Both the position numbers and the translations under genes were made by a program. Shown piece after piece: positions 27,901-37,960 of a stretch of 64,000 nucleotides of DNA. The first letter of the stretch is position 1, and each line of letters starts with the position of its first letter. The DNA lies in the NCBI GenBank assembly GCA_964019335.1, contig OZ025654.1, forward strand, positions 620,001 to 684,000. The letters are read 5' to 3'. Source of the DNA: Diplonema japonicum (Eukaryota > Euglenozoa > Diplonemea > Diplonemida > Diplonemidae). Under the pieces are notes generated by a model. That model saw only the letters and a list, made by a program, of their open reading frames with translations. It was not told the DNA's origin and made no database searches.

Positions 27901-30900
27901 TGCCCTTTTGCTGTACCAGTTCCCGTTTTGCAGGAACAGACATAATCACCTGTGCTTGAAGCTTGCTGGTTGGGATCCTGACACAGTTGGGTGGCACCGC
28001 AAGGATTGGTAGAACATTCATCTGAGGCACCTGCGCTGCAGGTGGCTATTCCACCCACTTTAGTAGGCGTGCCACCGGGGCACGAACACACATAATCGCC
28101 TGAGCTGCTTGCTCGCGTATCAGGATCGGAACACGACTGCGATGCGCACGGCGAGGACCCACACTCGTCGATCACACACACAGCTGGCTTGCCCGTGGCG
28201 GTTGTTGCTGTGTCCGCTGTGCACGTGCACGTAAAGTCCGATGTTGAGCTCACTCGCTTGTCACCATCAACGCACGTTTGACTTGTACCGCAGGGTGCGG
28301 CCGTACACTCATCGAGCTCACAGGTTGCCTTCGCCCCTGTTGCTGTTGTTGCAGGGTCATTGTCGCAGGTGCAAGTATAATCTTTTAAACTCTTTGGCGA
28401 CTTGTTAGCGTCAGCACACGTCTGTTGTGTGCCGCACGGATTAGGTGTGCACTCGTCACGCTCACAGGTTGCAGCGCCCCCTACTTTTACAATGCTGGCA
28501 TCCGCCTTACACGAGCACGTGTAGTCGAACTGGGAACTGTACTTGGTGTCAGGGTCATTGCAGTCCTGACCTGTACCGCACGGGTTGCTGGTACACTCAT
28601 CAAGAATACAAGTAGCCTTCGCCCCAGTAGCCTTTGTTGCAGGATCGTTGTCGCAGGTGCATGTGTAGTCCTTCACCGTGTGGATGGTGGGACTTGGGTC
28701 GTTGCAGGTCTGTCCAGTTCCGCAGGGCTTGGAAGCACACTCATCCTTCGAGCATGTGGCAGCTGTTCCAATCTTCTTGATTGTTGCGTCAGCTTTGCAA
28801 GAACACTCAAAGTCAAGATGCGCACTGTACTTGGTATCAGGGTCATTACAGTCCTGGTCAGCACCACATGGGTTGCTGGTACACTCATCGAGAACACAAG
28901 TAGCCTTCGCCCCAGTAGCCTTTGTTGCAGGATCGTTGTCGCAGGTGCATGTGTAGTCCTTCACCGTGTGGATGGCGGGACTTGGGTCATTGCAGGTCTG
29001 TCCAGTGCCGCAAGGCTTGGAAGCACACTCGTCCTTCGAGCACGTGGCAGCTGTTCCAATCTTCTTGATGGTCGCGTCTGCCTTGCAGGAGCACTCATAA
29101 TCAAGCTGAGAGCTGTACTTGGTATCAGGGTCATTACAGTCCTGGTCAGCACCACACGGGTTGCTGGTACACTCATCGAGAACACAAGTAGCCTTCGCCC
29201 CAGTAGCCTTTGTTGCAGGATCGTTGTCGCAAGTGCATATGTAGTCCTTCACCGTGTGGATGGTGGGACTTGGGTCATTACAGGTCTGTCCAGTGCCACA
29301 AGGCTTGGAAGCACACTCATCCTTCGAGCATGTGGCAGCTGCGCCAATCTTCTTGATGGTCGCGTCTGCCTTGCAGGAGCACTCATAATCAAGCTGAGAG
29401 CTGTACTTGGTATCAGGGTCATTACAGTCCTGGTCAGCACCACACGGGTTGCTGGTACACTCATCAAGAACACAAATAGCTTTCGCCCCAGTAGCCTTTG
29501 TTGCGGGGTCGCTGTCGCAGGTGCATGTGTAGTCCTTCACCGTGTGGATGGTGGGACTTGGGTCATTGCAGGTCTGTCCAGTGCCGCAGGGCTTGGAAGC
29601 ACACTCATCCTTCGAGCATGTGGCAGCTGTTCCAATCTTCTTGATTGTTGCGTCAGCTTTGCAAGAACACTCAAAGTCAAGATGCGCACTGTACTTGGTA
29701 TCAGGGTCATTACAGTCCTGGTTAGCACCACACGGGTTGCTGGTACACTCATCAAGAATACAAGTAGCCTTCGCCCCAGTAGCCTTTGTTGCAGGATCGC
29801 TGTCGCAGGTGCATGTGTAGTCCTTCACCGTGTGGATGGTGGGACTTGGGTCATTGCAGGTCTGTCCAGTTCCGCAAGGCTTGGAAGCACACTCATCCTT
29901 CGAGCATGTGGCAGCTGTTCCAATCTTCTTGATTGTTGCGTCAGCTTTGCAAGAACACTCAAAGTCAAGATGCGCACTGTACTTGGTATCAGGGTCATTA
30001 CAGTCCTGGTCAGCACCACATGGGTTGCTGGTACACTCATCAAGAACACATGTTGCTTTTGCACCAGTAGCCTTTGTTGCAGGATCGTTGTCGCAGGTGC
30101 ATGTGTAGTCTTTAAGGCTCGACAAGGTTTTCCCAGGGTCGTTACATGTCTGCCCCGTACCGCAGGGCTTGGAAGCACACTCATCCTTCGAACATGTAGC
30201 AGCTGCGCCAATCTTTTTTACGCTAGGGTCGGCTTTGCAAATACATTCGAAGTCATTATGCGCACTGTACTTGGTGTCAGGGTCGTTACAATCCTGGTCG
30301 GAACCGCATGGGCTGGTGCTGCACTCATCAAGTTCACAGGTAGCTTTTGCACCAGTAGCCTTTGTTGCAGGGTCGTTGTCGCAGGTACACGTATAGTCCT
30401 TGATGTCTTTAGCCGTCGGCTTAGGGTCGTTGCAAGACTGTCCTGTCCCGCAAGGGCCGGCTGCACATTCATCCTTTGAACACAGTGCAGGACCGTCCAC
30501 CTTTGTGATGCTCGAGTCGGATTTGCAGGTACAGACGAAATCGTGCTGGCTGCCATAGCTTGTGTCGGGGTCGTTACAATCCTGGTCGGCACCGCACGGA
30601 CTGGGGTTTGCAGTGCACTCATCCATGGTACATGTAGCGGCGGCCCCTGTGGCCTTTATGCTCGGGTCCGCGTCGCAGCTACACACGTAGTCATTGAGGC
30701 TGCTTGGGGCAGCGTTGGGATCCTTGCAGGTCTGCCCAGTGCCACAGGGGTTCGTCGCGCACTCGTCGCCTGCCGAGCACACCTGCCTGGAGGGGATGAA
30801 CACATCCCTGTCGTACACTCCGAGTTGCCTCTTGAAAGCACAAGTCCCTTTGCATGCCTTGGGACAGATATCATCGCCAGGGAGGAAGGGGTTGGTCCCG

Positions 30901-33317
30901 CTCCAGGCACGGAAACACTGTACATTGCTGTCCTTCTGTATGCGGTCGTAGGTGCAGCCGTCGATTTTAAGATGGCACCATCCGTCATTGGCGCGGTACC
31001 AGAATGCGGTGCATTGGGACCCGTAGTCGTCGCACTCTTTCTTGCACCCTGCCAGCGTGTACGGGGAGTTCTTAGGGATAGTGGCTTTAGCCTTGCTGCA
31101 GCTGCGTGACTTGCAGTACCCGGCACCAACAAGGACGTAGCCGGCGACGAAGTCTGTCTCGATGGTTTTCTCAATGTAGTCGGGAAGGTTGTGGACTTTC
31201 GGGTCATCGACACCGCAGCGAACCTTGTACTTTTGGCCGTTATCGATCCAAGCGGTGACCTCCTCGCGCGTGATGGTGAGCTCCGCAAGGTCGTCCTTGA
31301 CAACGCCCGAGGCGTAGACGCCGGCGAGAGATGCCTTAGCCTTGATGTCCTTGATGGTCTTCGGGACCGCCGGACGGGTAGGCGCGCCATCCCTCCACGC
31401 CACGCATGTCACTTCTACACCCTCCATCCCGCCATTCGTTTGGATGGAGATGGGAATACCCCCTTCACCTCCCGAAGCAGGCCACTTATCCACTAAAGAC
31501 ATGGTGCGCGCAGTGTCCTTCGTGTAGGTCGTAGCGCCGTACCCATCAAAGCATGACTCGAAGGCACATCCGTCTACTTTATTCACGCTTTTCAGCGAGC
31601 ATGACTTGAACAGCTGGCACTTCTTGTCCGCCCAGAAGGTAAACGCTGCGCAGTTCTTATCAGCGTCACACAACGCAGCGCAGCAGTCGACGTCGTTAGC
31701 CTGCTGCTCCTTCGATGGGGTCCCGGAGCACTTCTTGTAGCCGAAGGGGTTTGTATTCATCTCATACCCGTTCAGAAGGGGTGCCATGCCCTCGCGTGAG
31801 CACATCCAGCTGTCGTAGAAAATGTTGCTTTTCCACCCGATGTCTTGGCGGATCATGAAGCACCTGTGAAACCATTTATCAGATGCGTCACGCTTCATGT
31901 AAGTGAAGCCGATGCACAGCATGTCCATGTCGCAGATGGCCTGGCATTCTTCCGCATTGTCGTATGGGCCAAGCGGGACGTCAGGGAGGTTAGGCTTCTG
32001 CACCCAGTGGTGGCCTTTGTCTATCCATTGGTTGCGTCCCTTTTCGTCAGCGAATTGTGCTTGGTTGGACTTTCGGATCCATCTATTGCAACGAGGGCGC
32101 TCCTTTCCGGTGGGAGCCTCGCCGTCCTTTGTAGGACAGACCGCTGGGCCCACGACTCTGACACCGTAGTGAGTCTTCTGAAGGATTTGGCTCTCCATCC
32201 AACATGTTTTTGCGGTGTGGCCCTTATTCGGGTAAGCCCACGTCCAGTAACGGCAGGGGCCTTTACTACCAGAGTAGTCCCGGCATAATTTTGCACACTC
32301 GGCGGCGCTGTTCACACCGTTCCTCGGGCCGAGGACAGCGTCGCTGTCGGCTGGGATGTCGTGTCCCATGGTGATGCCGCCCTCTGCACACGGAAGGTCG
32401 TACTCGAGTTCATAATCGGATATAGGGTGACGGGGGCCCACTTGCTGTTCATTTGTCGCCATAACCGGCTTTTCCCCGTTTTCGTTCCACGCTGCTACGA
32501 TAAGGTAGTGGGGGTTGCAAGGGTCAGTGCCTGCGGTGATTCTGTCTTGCCTGTTCGTTTGAATGGTGCAGCTGCTGTCGCGAGGAGGGGGTTTCGTTCC
32601 CATCGGGATGTCGAATGTAATGTCGCACCCGGTCGCCTTTACTTTTTTAAGCAGTTTTGGGGACCGCCATTTCACGGTTTCCCACGAAACCGGGTTTTTC
32701 AACCCGCATGACGGGACTTTTCTCACCATGTTGGCGTAGCCCCAGTAGACGCGGTACTCTTTGATATCGGTTTCGTCAGGGGCGCGGAGGATGGTTGCCT
32801 TACCGCCGTATGAAAAGCGGGCGGGGTCCTGGTCGACAAAGATGAAGCCTGCTGGGTTCTTCTTCGGGACCGGGAGGGTTGGATCGCAGCAGAGGTCTTC
32901 TGCGCACCCGAACAAACAGGATATTTGATCGGCGTTGCTTTTCAGCTTCCAGTTCTTCGGGCATTTGTAGGTCTTGCAGACCTCCTTCACACAGCACGTC
33001 AGGTCATCACATGGTCCTGCATAGTCGTCCCCTAGCCCGTAGTTAGCACAGACTATGCCGTCTGCGTCATGTCTCAAGACATAACCGGGTTTGCATTTAT
33101 GCGGAGGGATGTTGGCAGGTGGCATCTTGTCTGTTAGGTACGAGTACCTTGTGTTCCCGTCACCAGGCCTCCTGTTGCAGTACGGCCATTTCGGGTAGTC
33201 TTTCGAATTTTGTGGCGGTCCCCAGTCCCTGCAATCTCTGTTGTTGTAGATGTTCGCGTTGGCGCCATGAGCGCACAGCAGCAAGACTGCAATGTACCCG
33301 GCACGGGGCGGTTTCAT
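24930..33317 (-). CDS. Giant type I membrane protein with PAN-like and about 40 EGF-like repeats
   Basis: A 2795-residue single-exon protein. Signal peptide at residues 1-22 (YIAVLLLCAHGANA). The N-terminal about 850 residues are Cys-rich and hold at least four PAN/apple-like modules, each ending in a C...C.....W/F pattern (GVNSAAECAKLCRDY; NAEECQAICD; DVDCCAALCD; LAGCKKECDDY). Residues about 880-2670 are a tandem array of six-Cys EGF-like domains with DEC...PCG..Q.C.DP...D(Y/F).C.C; DEC starts suggest Ca-binding EGF. A single TM lies near 2717-2743 (LILYILLAIVGFLAIVGMVG), then a 50-residue tail with Tyr and Ser/Thr. The architecture predicts a long extracellular stalk or adhesin for prey or cell contact; the role is inferred. 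The middle of the array is a recent 288-bp expansion. Confidence 0.92.
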   Translation of the reverse strand: MKPPRAGYIAVLLLCAHGANANIYNNRDCRDWGPPQNSKDYPKWPYCNRRPGDGNTRYSYLTDKMPPANIPPHKCKPGYVLRHDADGIVCANYGLGDDYAGPCDDLTCCVKEVCKTYKCPKNWKLKSNADQISCLFGCAEDLCCDPTLPVPKKNPAGFIFVDQDPARFSYGGKATILRAPDETDIKEYRVYWGYANMVRKVPSCGLKNPVSWETVKWRSPKLLKKVKATGCDITFDIPMGTKPPPRDSSCTIQTNRQDRITAGTDPCNPHYLIVAAWNENGEKPVMATNEQQVGPRHPISDYELEYDLPCAEGGITMGHDIPADSDAVLGPRNGVNSAAECAKLCRDYSGSKGPCRYWTWAYPNKGHTAKTCWMESQILQKTHYGVRVVGPAVCPTKDGEAPTGKERPRCNRWIRKSNQAQFADEKGRNQWIDKGHHWVQKPNLPDVPLGPYDNAEECQAICDMDMLCIGFTYMKRDASDKWFHRCFMIRQDIGWKSNIFYDSWMCSREGMAPLLNGYEMNTNPFGYKKCSGTPSKEQQANDVDCCAALCDADKNCAAFTFWADKKCQLFKSCSLKSVNKVDGCAFESCFDGYGATTYTKDTARTMSLVDKWPASGGEGGIPISIQTNGGMEGVEVTCVAWRDGAPTRPAVPKTIKDIKAKASLAGVYASGVVKDDLAELTITREEVTAWIDNGQKYKVRCGVDDPKVHNLPDYIEKTIETDFVAGYVLVGAGYCKSRSCSKAKATIPKNSPYTLAGCKKECDDYGSQCTAFWYRANDGWCHLKIDGCTYDRIQKDSNVQCFRAWSGTNPFLPGDDICPKACKGTCAFKRQLGVYDRDVFIPSRQVCSAGDECATNPCGTGQTCKDPNAAPSSLNDYVCSCDADPSIKATGAAATCTMDECTANPSPCGADQDCNDPDTSYGSQHDFVCTCKSDSSITKVDGPALCSKDECAAGPCGTGQSCNDPKPTAKDIKDYTCTCDNDPATKATGAKATCELDECSTSPCGSDQDCNDPDTKYSAHNDFECICKADPSVKKIGAAATCSKDECASKPCGTGQTCNDPGKTLSSLKDYTCTCDNDPATKATGAKATCVLDECTSNPCGADQDCNDPDTKYSAHLDFECSCKADATIKKIGTAATCSKDECASKPCGTGQTCNDPSPTIHTVKDYTCTCDSDPATKATGAKATCILDECTSNPCGANQDCNDPDTKYSAHLDFECSCKADATIKKIGTAATCSKDECASKPCGTGQTCNDPSPTIHTVKDYTCTCDSDPATKATGAKAICVLDECTSNPCGADQDCNDPDTKYSSQLDYECSCKADATIKKIGAAATCSKDECASKPCGTGQTCNDPSPTIHTVKDYICTCDNDPATKATGAKATCVLDECTSNPCGADQDCNDPDTKYSSQLDYECSCKADATIKKIGTAATCSKDECASKPCGTGQTCNDPSPAIHTVKDYTCTCDNDPATKATGAKATCVLDECTSNPCGADQDCNDPDTKYSAHLDFECSCKADATIKKIGTAATCSKDECASKPCGTGQTCNDPSPTIHTVKDYTCTCDNDPATKATGAKATCILDECTSNPCGTGQDCNDPDTKYSSQFDYTCSCKADASIVKVGGAATCERDECTPNPCGTQQTCADANKSPKSLKDYTCTCDNDPATTATGAKATCELDECTAAPCGTSQTCVDGDKRVSSTSDFTCTCTADTATTATGKPAVCVIDECGSSPCASQSCSDPDTRASSSGDYVCSCPGGTPTKVGGIATCSAGASDECSTNPCGATQLCQDPNQQASSTGDYVCSCKTGTGTAKGQLATCVLDECLANPCGSQACSDPVTTPASLNDFVCSCNAPATGTAPGMPASCVLDECLASPCAAPQTCNDPDTSSAVKNDFICTCTNGVKATGGSATCELDECTKAPCGTGQTCNDPNKMYTSQHDFTCTCASDPTRTQIDGPALCSYDECVANPCATGQLCVDPDQSTHKLKDFTCTCTNGVKATGGSATCELDECVADPCGTGQTCNDPNKKYTSQHDFTCTCDSDATVFQVDSPAKCTYDECLQTICATGQTCLDPNVSRHSLKDFTCTCTNGVQATGGSATCELDECTTNPCGAGQTCNDPDKKYNMQHDFTCTCDADTSIMQVDGPAACENDECNNNLCGAMQTCLDPNKSVHSLKDFTCTCANGVQASGGIATCELDECTTNPCGAGQTCNDPDKKYNMQHDFTCTCDADTSIMQVDGPATCENDECNNNLCGAMQTCLDLNKSVHSLKDFTCTCANGVQASGGIATCELDECTVDPCGAGQTCNDPDKKYNMQHDFTCTCDNDTSLIQVDGPALCEYDECQVVSCMSGQTCEDVNTSRHSRKDFTCTCINGVKATGGSATCELDECLAAPCGVGQSCNDPDARYNMQHDYECTCDSDASLKQVDGPALCEYDECQVVSCMSGQACKDENISRHSLKDFTCTCINGVTATGGNATCELDECDEDPCGQGQTCNDPDDRYNMQHDYVCSCENDTSVQKVGSPAACEYDECKRTPCGDEGQVCDDLDKSSTSLKDFTCTCPNGVKATGGKATCEYNECETDPYPCGDRARQSCDDPDVTYLSRHDFVCTCKNIDRKQVDGPAVCDKNECSAGPCGVEQECNDPVQTWDSLKDFVCTCQNGIRATGGRATCNAIRPPGDPDKSTPEGATPTNPTPKEQAPQEYVVPDEKWNVDGTLKGAADSDDGVSKGSLILYILLAIVGFLAIVGMVGFYLYRRSQQVDLNTFTRTLSEETTRRESVYTDLESEARRASSGTEIGAAPSLQYAQI
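28673..30110 (-). repeat. 288-bp higher-order repeat (two EGF domains per unit), about five copies
   Basis: The phrase GTGTGGATGGTGGGACTTGG and its variants recur at 288-bp spacing (near 28680, 28968, 29256, 29544, 29832). Each unit encodes two alternating EGF-like domains: a KDECASKPCGTGQTC type and a DECTSNPCGADQDC type. The units differ by only a few substitutions, while flanking EGF domains are much more diverged. This indicates recent unequal crossing-over. Confidence 0.85.
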
Positions 33318-33555
33318 CTTTTTTCTTTTTTTTTTTGTATCCCCCGCCTCCCTTTTTTTATTTGTAATTGCTTCACTAATAAAATTTTAAAGAAAATAAA
33401 GAAAATAAAGAAAATAAAGAGAAGAAGACAAGTTCGGGGTTATATAATTAGAATTCTTCTTTTCATTTTTCTTTTTTTTTCTTCTTTTCTCTTTAATACT
33501 GTTTTGCACCAGAAGTTTTGAAACGAAATATTTAGGGGGGGGGCGGAAAAAAAAA
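33318..33555. other. Short spacer with leader of the EGF gene
   Basis: The A-rich sense leader of the EGF-protein gene lies nearest its ATG, then AAAGAAAAT repeats. An A9 run at 33547-33555 marks the LINE 3' boundary. No gene. Confidence 0.5.
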
Positions 33556-36500
33556 GATGTCTTTGAAGGGAACCTGCAGTATGTGACAGGATCGCCTAAC
33601 GACAATCAACTCATCTAGTGTTTGATCCCTTCTGTCGTGGTAGTGCCTTAGGCCCGTCGTAGTATCTCATCAGCAGCTTGGGCGTGAAACCAACTAGCGA
33701 GTTGTTGAGGATGCAATGCGTGCGCATTTGTTCCTCTAGGATCGAGTGGGTGACCTTCGGGGATGCGAAGATCGGACGAGTGGAGTAGCCAGTGACGGCA
33801 TGGCTGTGGAGCCCTAGGGTGCGTAGTGAGTGTACTGACTTCATAGTTTCTGCCGGAATCAGATGATTCCCCGTCCCTTTTAGATGGATCCTTTCTAAGA
33901 CGCTGAGAATCCTGCCGAGCTTTCTCGCCCAGCATGCTATGTCTTCCCCACCCATGTGGAGCCTTTCCGTTGCAATGAGGTCGACTGCTAGTTCCGCCTT
34001 CGAAACTTGCCGCCTTCCTCGCCCCATTTTAGGGCGTTCAGCCAGTTGAGGACAAATGGGATTAGGCCTGGGAAGTATTTCTTCTGCAGCCCATGTTCGT
34101 GGTACCAGGGGAGAGGCTTCGGGGTTAAGAGGTTCCCCGGTCGGAATGGTCTATTCCAGAAATGCTGGTTCGTGTACCTGACCTGCTTGTCGGCGTGCAG
34201 GTTCTCGAGCTTGCCTGCCACTTCTGCTAGCATCAGGTGGAGCTCCTTGACTCTCAATAGGCTGATGTCCAAGTCCGAGGTAATGATGCCGTGTACGCGG
34301 GTGCAGGTTGGCCAGTTAGTGTGTTCTTGCACTAGCCATTCGCGGTCGGCGTTGGCCGTTCTAAAACCGGCGTGTGCCGGGCAGTGCCAAATTGTATGCA
34401 GCAGGAGGTTGCTGGTCCCGCTTCTAATGTCGAAGGGTGCGTCACACCCAAGGCATTTCGTTCGCGTGCCATCCATGTCGCCGTAGGCTCTAGGGTGCAG
34501 TGGAAGGATGGCGCCAGTAACGGCACAAAGGATTCTCCTCGCTTTCTGCGGGTTGGTGATCGCCACCTCGTTGTGTAGGACGTTCGTCTTCATCTCGTCC
34601 ACTCCTGTCTCGATTCCTTTGAAAGTGTCCCGCTCTTCGGCGAGCTCGCCCCGCAGTTTTTCTTTCAACCGCGCTCTGACCTCGTGTTTCAGGTGTGGCA
34701 TGCCCCGTGGCAACTCTTTAATAAAGTCCTTCCATCTCGTCCCGATGTCCCGTAGCCATATTTCCGCATTACCAAATGGCCCCTTCGAAAGCGACGGCGT
34801 TCCATCTCGCTCCTTTGCGTACTTGTAAGTTTCCCAGCCCGACTCGAATAGGGACTTGTTCGACTGTCGTGTGCACAGGCGACCTAGGGTCGAAATGGCT
34901 TTATAGACCACCGAAGAGTAAGGGTCTAGGGTGTGTCCTTTGTAGGCAATCCCTAGCAGCGCACTGGCGGAACGCTTCGGGTTGCGTGCGCCCCAGATGC
35001 ATGACGTGATCTGCTTCTTCAATTTCACCAGCCAAGAGTCTGGGATTGGGTCGAATAGGACGCCGTAGAAGGCGGACGGTAGGATGTTCTCTGCGATGAT
35101 CTGTACCTTGCGGTTGTGGTAAAGTCTCGTTGCTGCGAGGCGCTCAATTTCCGCAAGTGCCTTGCGGGCTCTCGTGTTCTCTCTTCTACAAGGCTGGAAG
35201 TAGACCAGTACCCCCAGGATCTGCAGTTGCAGGACGTGTCGAAGGTCTCCCCGTGTAGCTGTACGTTGCCGCAGTACTTGGGTTTCGTTCCAAACGACTT
35301 AGTTTTCTTCGGGTGGATAGCCATCCCTGTGAGCTTGCAGAGGGTGCCAAGCAGGTTAACGGAGCGTTGCACCGCGGCCTCCGAGGTAGCCGACGTGAGG
35401 TTTAGGTCGTCTGCATACGACACAGGATGGGCGTTTCTAGGGTTCGCCGTGCATATCTTGGTGAATATAGCGAGGATCGCGTTGATGAAGACCGGTGATA
35501 TTGGACAACCCTGGAGAATCCCATTCGTGGTTCTGAACGGTGCGCCCACCCCCATGGGGAAACGTAACCGACGGATTAGGTCCGAGTAGATGGATTTTAT
35601 CGGTCTCAGGATAAGTTGGCTGAGGCCTAAACGCTCCACTAAATCGAACGTAAGCGCATGGGGGATCGAGTCGAAGCACTTTTTGAAGTCAACCGAGAGG
35701 CCATAGAGGTGCTTACCTGATACTTTCGCCGTCTCTACACTAGTGCAGACTCGGGCGAGGAGGTCGTCCGTGCTGTGTTTCGGCCTGAAACCGAACTGGA
35801 GAGGGGTGATCCACGCCTCTTGCCACTCGAGGATCGCGGGTAGTCTAGCGCCTGCCCAGAGTCGGTAGAACGCACTCGATACCGTGATTGGGCGGTGTTC
35901 CAGCGGTTCTTCGGACTCACCTTTCGGGATCATAGTTACAAGCGCCGTGAGGACTGCCTTGGGCCATCGTCCCCCTTCCTCTATCCATTCGTACAGAAAG
36001 ACGAAACCCTCCAGCAGTGCGTCCGGTAAATGTGCGAGTTCACACAGCCTCCAACCGTCGATCCCTGCGCACTCCTGCTTCTCCTTCTTTTTCAGGACTA
36101 CCCGTAGATCGTCCAGAGTGAGTGAGAGGTCTACCATCGGGTGGTGGGAGATCTGCGTCCCAAACGCCTCTTCAAAAGAGTCGTAGCGCGGTTCGGGGCG
36201 TTCTTCGTATTTGCGAAAGATGTGGCGCCACGCCGACCTGAAAGCTAGGTCGATCTCTTCAATTGAGGTCGAGATGGCACCGTTGGTTTTTGCTGCTACC
36301 AGCTCTCTCTCGGGCCTATCTGCTACGAACTGCATGATCGCGCTCCGATTCACCGAGAAGCCTGAATTTAGCTCCCTCCGTGCTTTCACACTGCGCTGGA
36401 TCTTCGAGGCAATGTCCATGTCCCGTTGTAATGCTGTCACCTTCCTTTTCACAAGGTCTGCCTCCTTGGAGATGTTGCCGTCGGAAAAAGTCTCAGGGTG

Positions 36501-37699
36501 AACCTTTAAGACATTGATAGCTTTCGCCTTCATCTTGTCCCACCCTTTACGTAGGTCATAGGGCAAGGCTGGGTCTTTCAACAGCTGAACTCTCCGTAAA
36601 ATGGCGGATGCGCTTTGTCGGATTTTCTCGAGGGTTAAGTATTTCTTGGATACAGCTCCAAAACTGTTCTCCGTGGATGGGGCTGCGGTCCTTCGCAAGC
36701 TGGGTGAGTTTACTTCGCCTCTGCCTGAGAATATCGAGTTTCCCAATTGTGCTGTCCCCCTCAAGAGATGCTTTTCACAAGCTGTAGAGAGCGCTAAGAA
36801 AGCGGCGTCTAGATCCCCGGTGTCCTTCAGGGCCCTCAATGTTGGGAGAATATCACTGTGCGGTGTACGGTCTCGGGAGTCCTGGAGGGGGACGATCATC
36901 CTGGGCATATGGTATTGGAGCGAGGGCTCGTGGAATTTTGGGATATCAATCGAGATTTTAAGTGCGTGGTGGGAGGGACACCAATGTCGATGGTCTGGCA
37001 GTCTCTCAGAGCCATTGACGCCGTTGCGTTCATCAGGATGTAGTCTGGCCTGGATTTCGCCGTTGCCGTGACGAAGGAGGGAGGGGTCTGTGTACCACGT
37101 AGGCGTGAGACCTTTTCCGAGGCGTCCGTCCAATGCTGTGCAAGGGCGTGTGAAAGCACCGGGGAGTCCTGAATGGTAGTATTAAAATCTCCCGTTACGA
37201 TGACCGGAACGTCCCCCAGTTGCGTAGTTTTCCGTAGTGTGTCATCTATCAGTGCTTCCCTGTTTCTTTTGGCGTGACTACTGCCGTCGTTAACCTGGCA
37301 GTAGAGGGTGATGACGTGTAACCAATCCCGTTTCCCCAATGCGACTCTTACGTGAACTCTGCGTGTGTTGGTGCCGTGGTCTTCGAAAAGAGAAGTCTCC
37401 TTCTTCGCAGTCAGCCGCTTGTTCACTATAATTCCCACTCCTCCTCTTTGGGCGACCGAGGGGGACTCTGCATCCTTGGATATCTTTCCCTGTTGCGGGG
37501 GTCCCCAGAAGAGACGGTGTTCTTTCAGGAAAGCGTCACGTTTTGTTTCTTCGTTCACCATCCACTGACCAGCTTGCGTTAGGGCTGTCTCCTGGAGGCA
37601 GATCAGGTCAAATGATTGTAGTTTGATCCTATTCAGATGGTTCGGGAGGTTCGTGACGTTCACTGAGATAAGAGTGAGCTCCTTCTTGTTCTCCTCTTC

Positions 37700-37726
37700 G
37701 GGTCCAGGATTCGGATGGATGTCACC
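37700..37726 (-). other. 2A-like ribosome-skipping motif in LINE polyprotein
   Basis: It encodes GDIHPNPGP directly upstream of the endonuclease domain. It matches the 2A core NPGP and the preceding D-I-x-x, with His where the classical motif has Glu. In other LINEs a 2A here releases an N-terminal peptide co-translationally. Confidence 0.65.
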
Positions 37727-37920
37727 GTGGGTCATGAGCGGTTTTCTCGCTTCGCGTGCGATAGATCGTCTCGACCTCTTCAAAATGAGGAAATGTGCCC
37801 GTGGAAGGTGGATCACTGTTAAAAAAGGAACAGGCCGTTGTTTGTACGCGCCGGGTAGAAACCTGGAGAAGTTGAAAAGAACCCGTAAACACGTTGCGCT
37901 AACGTTCCGCTTTTTGTTTA

Positions 37921-37949
37921 GGCAAGTCAAAGACTCGTTCTTGCGAAAG
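37921..37949 (-). repeat. Dispersed hairpin motif, copy 3, at LINE 5' end
   Basis: GCAAGAACGAGTC-TTT-GACTTG again (minus sense), here overlapping the first codons of the long LINE frame. This copy links the two solo copies at 5775 and 11928 to retrotransposon 5' sequence. Confidence 0.6.
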
Positions 37950-37960
37950 AACAAAGAAAA

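Larger units (their letters stand above)
33611..37954 (-). pseudogene. LINE polyprotein (2A-like motif, APE endonuclease, RT, zinc knuckle), three frameshifts
   Basis: Reading from 37954: a 2A-like GDIHPNPGP (residues 77-85), then APE endonuclease motifs (LISVNV, LICLQETAL, VTGDFN, RPDYILMN). A frameshift near 36960, after the THLK region, moves into the RT frame (37133-35025). That frame has IPKGES..HRPITV, LQFGFRPKHSTDD, LSVDFKKCFDSI, GILQGCPISP and YADD. A second shift near 35220 leads to the thumb and CLGC...H...C knuckle (35028-33988). A third near 34005 leads to the last 130 residues. Three frameshifts make it a pseudogene. The C-terminal half is collinear with the 13.3-kb copy. The 2A-containing clade recalls trypanosomatid ingi/L1Tc-type elements, but such motifs occur in several LINE clades. 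Confidence 0.88.
33556..37960 (-). mobile_element. Near full-length non-LTR retrotransposon, inactivated
   Basis: A LINE of about 4.4 kb with APE-type endonuclease, reverse transcriptase and C-terminal zinc-knuckle region, in the same orientation as host genes. The 3' end (minus sense ...AAAGACATC) abuts T9. A hairpin at 33573-33590 (CCTGT..GCAGG in element sense) matches the one in the 13.3-kb copy. The 5' boundary is near 37960, just upstream of a dispersed motif also found alone at 5.78 and 11.93 kb. It is a different subfamily from the 13.3-kb copy, diverged throughout but collinear. Confidence 0.88.

Noticed and set aside
28425-30479. 684-codon + strand frame opposite the EGF array
   Set aside because: Shadow of the 288-bp repeat; the minus frame shows perfect EGF cysteine spacing.
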